From the NCBI RefSeq assembly GCF_047948215.1, contig NC_134455.1, forward strand, positions 350,081,991 to 350,145,990: DNA of 64,000 bases, written 5' to 3'. This stretch comes from Lycorma delicatula. Its lineage: Eukaryota; Arthropoda; Insecta; Hemiptera; Fulgoridae. Position 1 is the stretch's first letter, and each line of letters opens with the position of its first letter. This document shows, in pieces, positions 57,445 to 64,000 of the stretch. Both the position numbers and the translations under genes were made by a program. The notes under the pieces are model-generated. The model was not told the origin of the DNA. It was given only the letters and a program-made list of their open reading frames with translations, and ran no database searches.

Positions 57445-57480
57445 TTTAGCCCACTTGACCTTACCGTCAAGTGGGCTAAA
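57445..57480. repeat. Perfect 15-bp hairpin
   Basis: TTTAGCCCACTTGAC (57445-57459) and GTCAAGTGGGCTAAA (57466-57480) with a six-base loop. Lies exactly between the SINE-1 tail and the start of family B. Confidence 0.95.
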
Positions 57481-57483
57481 GCC

Positions 57484-58320
57484 GCACACAACTTAATTTT
57501 AAATATTTATAATTTTATTTAAATATAATATTTTTTTGTTTATTCATTCAATGATTCTAACTAAAATTCGTGCGTATACCGTATTTAATTCACGCGGGTG
57601 TGACGGTATTATCAATATTGTTTCTCTTTTTCTGTATAGCCTCCAGAAGCAACATAAGGTATTACTTCAGAAGATGACGTGTATAAACATGAATGAAGTG
57701 TAGTCTTGTACAGTCTCAGGTCGACCACACCTGAGAAGTGTGGTTAATTGAAATCCAACCACTAAAGAACACCGGTGACGGTGTTGCCACTTTAAATATT
57801 ATTCATTTATTTAATTCTACCGATCACCTGTGATGTGACAACATAGCAGTAGTTTAGAGTATTTTTTGGAATGGGGGTGCGATATTGGAAATTTTTTTTG
57901 TGCAAATATTGTTCTTTTTTAATTATTAACAAATGTGCCTAAGAAAAATAAGACCTTAATTAGGCGAAATCTCGAGATACTGAAGGTGAACTTGCTGTAC
58001 AGTCTCACCCTTTTAATCTTTTAAGTTTCAAATTTAATGGCACCAATGTCTTATATATAGAAATAATCTGCCAAAGTTTGGTCAAAATCTATCCAGTAGT
58101 TCTAGAAATATAAGGTGATTTAAAGGGCGACACCGAACACATATCCTTACATAAGAACATTAATATCCGGAAAATTTCCACTCAGTTTTTTGGGTTCCTT
58201 AGGTGTCAAAACTTCAAGATTCGGTGAAAACCTCTTATGCTCAAATTGAACCGATTACAATACTTTCTCTTTTAGATCAATACCTTTTGCTACCGCGCTA
58301 TCTAGACGGGAAAATAATAA
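57484..58320 (+). repeat. Family B repeat, tRNA-like core lost, carrying SINE-2
   Basis: CACACAACTTAATTTTAAAT, CACGCGGGTGTGACGGTATT, then a SINE-2 insertion (57608-57780), then CACTTTAAATATTATTC, CGAAATCTCGAGATACTGAA, TATATAGAAATAATCT and terminal GACGGGAAAATAA. Confidence 0.8.
57608..57780 (-). repeat. SINE-2 copy inside family B
   Basis: Reversed: TTCTGTATAGCCTCCAGAAG, AGTCTTGTACAGTCTCAGGT, TGTGGTTAATTGAAATCCAA, ACCACTAAAGAACACCGG. Flanked by GTGACGGTATT and GTGACGGTGTT, a possible long target duplication. Confidence 0.8.
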
Positions 58321-59384
58321 AAATTTATCGTTACTATGGTGTGATGCTGACTGTACAAGATTGGTAAATTAAAGCGTAAACAAGATAGGCATTTGTGGAA
58401 CTCGTAACACTACTAAGGAAACAAATATTTCTATCAATGATTGACAGGTAACGTAAGAAAAGGAAAATATACGTAAGATGGTGTTCTGTAATTCATCATT
58501 GAAAAAGCGAATGCTGAACAATAGGGACTTGTAACTTACGAAAATTACATAGATTAAAACAAATTTCCCAGCGAATGAATTACGATTAGATATTCAAAAA
58601 TTGTCCAAAGGATTTTCGTTATATAGATCTCATTAATAAGGTGTTACAAATAATATATTTTTCTAAACGATCATATTCAGAAGTTTGAAAAGAAATCTGT
58701 ATCTTAATATATACTCCTAGGTTCCAAGTAAGACGTAAAAAGTTTACGTAAAAGATATTTTAAAACTATTTGGTCGAAGCATAAAGAAAATGAAAAACTA
58801 ATTAATTGTTTATTTAAAATTATTAAAAAATAACTTCTGTCTTACAAATCATTTAGCAGTTATTGATAAACAAAATCTACTAAAAATTTCGTAAAAAATG
58901 ATTTATAGTTTTGTCAGAGAGAATAAAATGCTTATCTTATAAGTTTTTTTTTTTTTTTTAATATACTGTAATTTAAAATGATGGATCATACTATTTATAA
59001 CATTTTAATTAAAATAAAATTATAGCTCATTTCTATAGACATACAAATCGACGTTGGCGTTAAACAACAGGATAATTACCTAAGTTACGACAAAGTATAC
59101 TTGGCAGAGTGCCACCGTATGTGTCGTCGATTGCATGCGTTTTATTGTTTATTAATGGTTTGTCTCAGTATCTTATACCATTCATTGTTAAACTTATCAT
59201 GAAATTCACAACTGCATCTACAGGGTGATTAACGTAGTATTACCGGCGCTTTCTGAGCTCATTCAACTAGCGAAAATAATGAAAAACGTTCATATAAACA
59301 CTGGTACGGAAACGCTCTGACAGCTAGTTACAGTTAGCGAAAGATTTTGTCCCGATTCTTCCTGGCCTTGAGTATAATTAATCA
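58321..59384. other. Unassigned AT-rich stretch
   Basis: No gene recognised. Confidence 0.4.
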
Positions 59385-60190
59385 AAAATTTCGAAATGTA
59401 CTTGTTTGCTCTGATTCCATGAGCGCCTTACAGGCAATTAGTGACGTGTACTCCAGACACCTACCCTGTTGTCTGTGAGATTCAGCATGTTATTTTGCAA
59501 ATGAACCGATACAACTGTGAGCTTCTGTTGGATCCCCAACCATATTGGGATTTCAGGTAATGAATGCGCTGATAGTGCGGCAAAAGAAGCTTGTTTTCAG
59601 CCTCCTTTCGCCAATCATGTTGCATCGAACGATCTTCTGTTTCCTTCTGTTTCCAAGAGGGTGGTTCATGATAAGTTGCAAAGTAAATGGAATACTACCA
59701 CGAACAATAAACTTCACCCGATCAAAAACACTTGTCACCGTGAAGCTTTTCAAGCAGAAATAACTGTCGAGTGGAGGTTATTATCTGCCATTTGCGAATT
59801 TGGCACACTAGGCTCACTCACCTAGTTTACTGGATACATGATGACTCAGACGCACCCCTTTGTGCTCGCTGCGATTGCCAACTATCATTGCACAACATCC
59901 TTGTGGATTGTATCTGTTATGCGCCATTGCGTCGCAAGTTTAAACTAGGAGCTAACATGTGAACTATTCTAGGGAATAATGAAATTTTGTTATCTTATGT
60001 TTTACGGTTTCTTAGGGCCATCCGTTTATTTTAAAATATATGAATTACTATAGAGTGTTCCAACTATTCATGCTATTTGCCGTGAAGCAAATGGTAATTT
60101 TATTATTTTGACATATATAATGTGGTATATTTTTGTGCTTTTATTTCGCTCTTAGCATGCATTACAGGCTTTTTACTTTGAAGATATTGT
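59385..60190 (+). pseudogene. I-type LINE RNase H, C-terminus and 3' end
   Basis: VLVCSDSMSALQAISDVYS (RNase H third block), then after frame changes FCWIPNHIGISGNECADSAA, carrying the catalytic H and the following N-E-x-A-D. The frame continues KLQSKWNTTTNNKLHPIK; another frame gives LRIWHTRLTHLVYWI, CARCDCQLSLHNILVDCICY (zinc-knuckle) and LRRKFKLGANM*TILGNNEI and VLRFLRAIRLF ending near 60033. The following 150 bp resembles a LINE 3' untranslated region. The tail is related to 23495-23990. RT is absent. Confidence 0.75.
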
Positions 60191-61189
60191 AACAAGACCG
60201 GTATAACGGACCTGAGTAACGGATTCCTACCAATTAAGAAGAAAGTAATAGAAAATATAAAAATGGGAGGAATTCAGAAAGGGACTAAAAGAAACTTTTT
60301 TAGTAAAGTTAACAGGTCTATTTAACAATCGTTCTTTGTATTACTGCCCACTGACACATCTATGTTCCGCGAGAAGAGTTACCGGACCCAGATAAATAAG
60401 TGAATCATTCAATAGTATAGAAATACCCGATTTATTTATTATTGTAATACTGTGTCAAGATTATATTATGAAAAGTCAAATGTTTGTAATAGTTTTTAAT
60501 CAAGGGAATTATTTATTCTTAAATTTACTCCGTCTTGTAAACTAAGAAAATAATAATATTTTATGATTAAAAATAAAGAAAGAAAATGGTTTTGTTTTTT
60601 AATTTATCTTTAGTAGCGTCATTTAGTGGATGGGGTTAGTTAAGAGTTACTAAAAAAAATCGTGTTTCACGAAACTAACTACTTCAGTAATGGAACTTTA
60701 AACCGATAATTTACTAATGAGATGACCTGCTTCTCATGTTAAACTAATCCATCACTTGGATACATTGTGTTATCCTTTAATAATAAAGACAGCCGTTACG
60801 CCTTCCTTTTCTCAGTACTAATAACGTTATAATAATAATTTTTCATAATAATAATAATACGCTGTTGATATAGACCTCAAACTAAATATTTTTTTTTTAA
60901 TTTAAAAAAAAAAGTTGAACCGATTCCAAAAAGAAAAAAATACGAGGGGTGGCTAAAATGTTAATAACATATACATGAAAATAGAGAGTTAAATGAAGCA
61001 AATATGGCATAAAAGTTAAGTAAATAAAAATACAAATATAAAATATAAATAAAAACAATTTACCCTTAGAAATTTAGTAAATAAATTGTAAATTAAGTGG
61101 GAATGCTTTTTGTGATTGCTTCTAGCCTGTAAAATTTAGTTGTTTCTTGAGTTGTGATTTTTTAACACATGAAGCTCTTAATTCATAAG
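60191..61189. other. Unassigned AT-rich stretch
   Basis: No gene recognised. Confidence 0.4.
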
Positions 61190-61335
61190 TGTGGGGGAGA
61201 GAGCCGACTGCCCGCAACCGCCCGGCGCACCACGTGATCCGCTCTGCGCCAATAGCAGCTAAATAAAAATGAGAGCCCAGACAACAAACAAAAAACCCAA
61301 CGTGTCTTACTTTTTTATCGGAGAAAAGTAAAAAT
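61190..61335 (+). promoter_or_regulatory. Promoter-like GC patch
   Basis: Within 70 bp: CCGCCC (GC box), CACGTG (E-box), CCAAT and TAAATAAAA, followed by ATG at 61269. This order on the plus strand resembles a core promoter with TATA-like element, but no recognisable coding sequence follows, and it could be a transposon end. Confidence 0.25.
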
Positions 61336-62520
61336 TTCTCTTATCTCCCTCAATTACTGCTCCCTAAACTCAATGATTAGTTCCATCATTTTTGAGGAAG
61401 AAATAAATTCCTTACAATACAAACATTTCCACTTTTTGCGATTCTTTTTTACTTAATTTTTTAAGATTTGCTTCACTTGAACCAGAAAACTCAACAACAA
61501 CAAAATTATTGCTTTATTTATATCATATGAAATTCCACATTTACAACCGCATTATAAAAATACTATCTAAGAAGGAAAATAGATAAAACAGCAATCTTAT
61601 CTACAATCTCTCTCACAGACGACTAATTTATTACAAGGAGGACTAATTCATTTCAAGGGGGTAGGGAGATACAGTTACCAAGGGTCCTATATCTCAAAAT
61701 TTTACTACATTTCTTTTTTTTACGTAAATCCTTTTGATCTCGTCTTGCCCCATTCTTAAATTAAAAGGGTAAGAACAAATATACTTTTCCATTTTTTCAT
61801 GCACCGTAAAAATTTGCATATTTATTAAATTAAATAAGTCCTACATTTAAAAAGACTTATGTGATTTTTCTTTGAAGTCAATCGGTTAAGAGAGGGGAGG
61901 GCAATCTAACGACCAATTAAACATCTCAGTAAGTCTTAAATGTCGTCCTCTTAAATATTTGATATATTATGTAATTCTTTTTTGTTTTTTAAACACTATC
62001 AATATTTTTGTCATCATTTGAAAGAAAAAAGATTTGATATTTTAATAAATTTCCTTAAATGTAAATGATCCAGTAAAGTGTAAGTTATTATCAAGTGGTG
62101 GATGGGTTCCGCTGTCAACCCCCAGTGAACAACTTACTGATAACTCTGTAACAATAAATCTTTGAATGACAGCTTATATTAGACTCGACACATTTACAAA
62201 CGTTTTAATGTTACATTTATGCAAATCATTTCTGTCATTTAGGTTCGAGATCAAACTATGTGGTATTTTTAAATACCTCTTTAGACATTTAAAAATTAAA
62301 CATCATTTCGAGTAACGTATCGTATAAAAGTAATAGTACTATTATTTTTATTACTAAATGCGCTATGACACTTTTTTCCATTTATTTAAGCTGTCAGTCA
62401 TAACAACCAATTTTTTAAATAATTTAACCGGATAAAATAATAAAGCAATACGTAATTGGTGTAACAATAACGTTTAAAAGAGATGTTTTGGTTATTGCCA
62501 TTCAAAATAAATTCGTATTT
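61336..62520. other. Unassigned AT-rich stretch
   Basis: No gene recognised. Confidence 0.4.
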
Positions 62521-64000
62521 CATATATATCTTTATATATATATTTCTTGTGTGCGTGTGTATGAAAGTGAACTCCTCCTAAACGGCTGGACTGATTTTGA
62601 TGAAATGTTGTATATGCGTTCACGGGGATTCCAGAATGATTTAGATTCACAATTTGGTCCACTGGAAAATGTTTTTTTAATTAATTTTTTATTTATAAGT
62701 AATTGTTGATTTTGGAATGTTTTACATTGGATCCAGCAGACTGCACTACCATCGCAATATCGAATATTCAATAATATTCTATTTTAATTTTAGTTTGTCC
62801 CGACAGTTGGTGCCGCGATCAAATTGAGAAAATCATTTCGTAATTTTGTGTTATTATTGTGTTACAAAAAATCGCGAGAAAACAGTTTTTTAATAAATAA
62901 GAGGCTAATAGATCAGATGGAAATGTAAATAAAGGAAAACCAATCAGATCAATGCAAGATGGCCGCGGTCAAACACAACGACTAATCACAAAGAGCCCGT
63001 ATGGCCGTTGCCAATGTAAACAAAATCACAACTGATTAAGTAACAAGTGGGCAGCACTGCGATCGCGTTTAGAATTGTGCGCGTATTGAGAAATATTATA
63101 TTATTATTTATTGAAATAACGTTTTAAAGTGTAATTAAAAAATATGCATTGTACAAATTTGTAAGGTACAGTATTGAACTGAAAATGTTTTTTTTAAATT
63201 TATTTATGTGTTGTTGATCTTGGGATGGTTAAGGTTCACAATTGGGTCCGGTAGGCAGCGTGTGGATCCGGTAGGCAGAGCTGCGATCGCGTTTTAGAAG
63301 TTTTTTTTTTTAATTTTTGGTTTATCAGTCAAACCCGGTAGTTGGTGCTGCGATCGGATTCTAGGGATTGTTTTTATTTTGTTGCTTTTTCGCATATCAG
63401 TTACTTGCGTCGTAGCTTAGTGTTGTTCTTACATTAAAATTCGTATTTAGAGAATAGTTTGAATTAAATCCGACAGATAGTGCTGTTCTGACAACTGGAT
63501 TTATTTACATTCTGAATTTTATAAAGTTAAAGGTGAAATTTTATAAGGTTCCGTAATGTTTTGTAAGTTTCTTAATGTTCAGTATTAATTGTAATGATTT
63601 TGCAGCCACAACACTTTTCGTTAAAAAATTATTTTCCACCGAATACTGTGATTAGAGAGTGGTGTGAATTAAATCCGATATAGGTAGTGCTGTTGTTTTG
63701 CCGTTTGGATTTATTTACATTCTGACTTTTATAAAGTGAAAGGTTACATTTTGTTACATTGCTAATGTTCAGTTTTTTAAGGTTTTATGAAACTTTCAAT
63801 TGTTGTCATTTAATCTGGATGTATACTCAGATCTAGGAATAGCGAAGCATTGCCGAGTCTGCTAGAATTGCGCGCTTATTGAGAATATTACATTATATTA
63901 TTATTTATTGAAATAACGTTTTAAAGTTTAATTAAAAAATGTACATTGTGCAAATTTGTAAAGTGCAGTATTGAAGTGAGTATTTTACATGATTTTTCAT
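62521..64000 (+). repeat. Helitron-like repeat tract running off the window
   Basis: Begins with TATATATCTTTATATATATA and GTGTGCGTGTGTATGAAAGT, resembling a Helitron 5' end. Contains the block shared with 35955-36060 (CAATCAGATCAATGCAAGAT). Two sets of direct repeats follow: 63060-63190 with 63866-64000, and 63440-63580 with 63650-63790. No coding capacity. The element is cut by the window end. Confidence 0.55.

Overview
The window looks like intergenic, repeat-dominated DNA from an insect nuclear genome. It is AT-rich, has no operons, ribosome binding sites or long open frames, and is full of eukaryotic transposable elements: mariner/Tc1 elements, LINEs with RNase H or RTE-like tails, tRNA-derived SINEs, a Helitron, a BEL/Pao remnant and a hAT MITE. 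The element mix suits a large hemipteran-type genome, but this is inference from general knowledge and no host gene is present to confirm it. I recognise no intact host gene, tRNA, rRNA or CRISPR array in 64 kb. Every coding stretch I can name is a decayed piece of a mobile element.

Layout. 1-7.6 kb: a large structure bounded by inverted arms of about 880 bp, holding a SINE, an RTE-like LINE tail, copies of other repeats and an unexplained 80-codon frame. 7.6-15 kb: more repeat copies, three LINE tails, a mariner 3' end and a cluster of small hairpins. 15-17 kb: a LINE on the minus strand split by a mariner. 17.7-19.7 kb: two adjacent foldback-type elements, one packed with AGGTCA motifs. 20-27 kb: SINEs, repeat families A and B and LINE 3' ends. 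27.4-29.6 kb: a mariner-type element with a 41-residue D-D spacing, followed by a remnant of an uncharacterised repetitive insect protein. 31-36 kb: family B and A copies and Helitron-derived pieces. 37.2-38.6 kb: a Helitron with both ends but a gutted helicase. 39.9-43.6 kb: a BEL/Pao remnant whose LTR is interrupted by a LINE. 44.5-45.2 kb: a hAT MITE with a target duplication. 46-51 kb: family D, a foldback element and a complete family A copy. 52-56 kb: a Tc1/mariner element carrying a retroposed R1-like LINE tail, and a deleted mariner. 56-58 kb: a foldback element and a cluster of SINE-1, a perfect hairpin, family B and SINE-2. 59-64 kb: a LINE RNase H tail, a promoter-like GC patch and Helitron-like repeats.

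The genes do not work together as a system. What the window records is a history of insertions. The most unusual material is non-coding: several unrelated long-inverted-repeat elements, three interspersed families (A, B, D) that all end in a GGAAAGTAA/GGAAGTAA-type motif, a tRNA-like core inside family B, and the AGGTCA-rich foldback. Boundaries of repeats were set by eye from matches between copies inside this window, so they are approximate unless a target-site duplication is stated.
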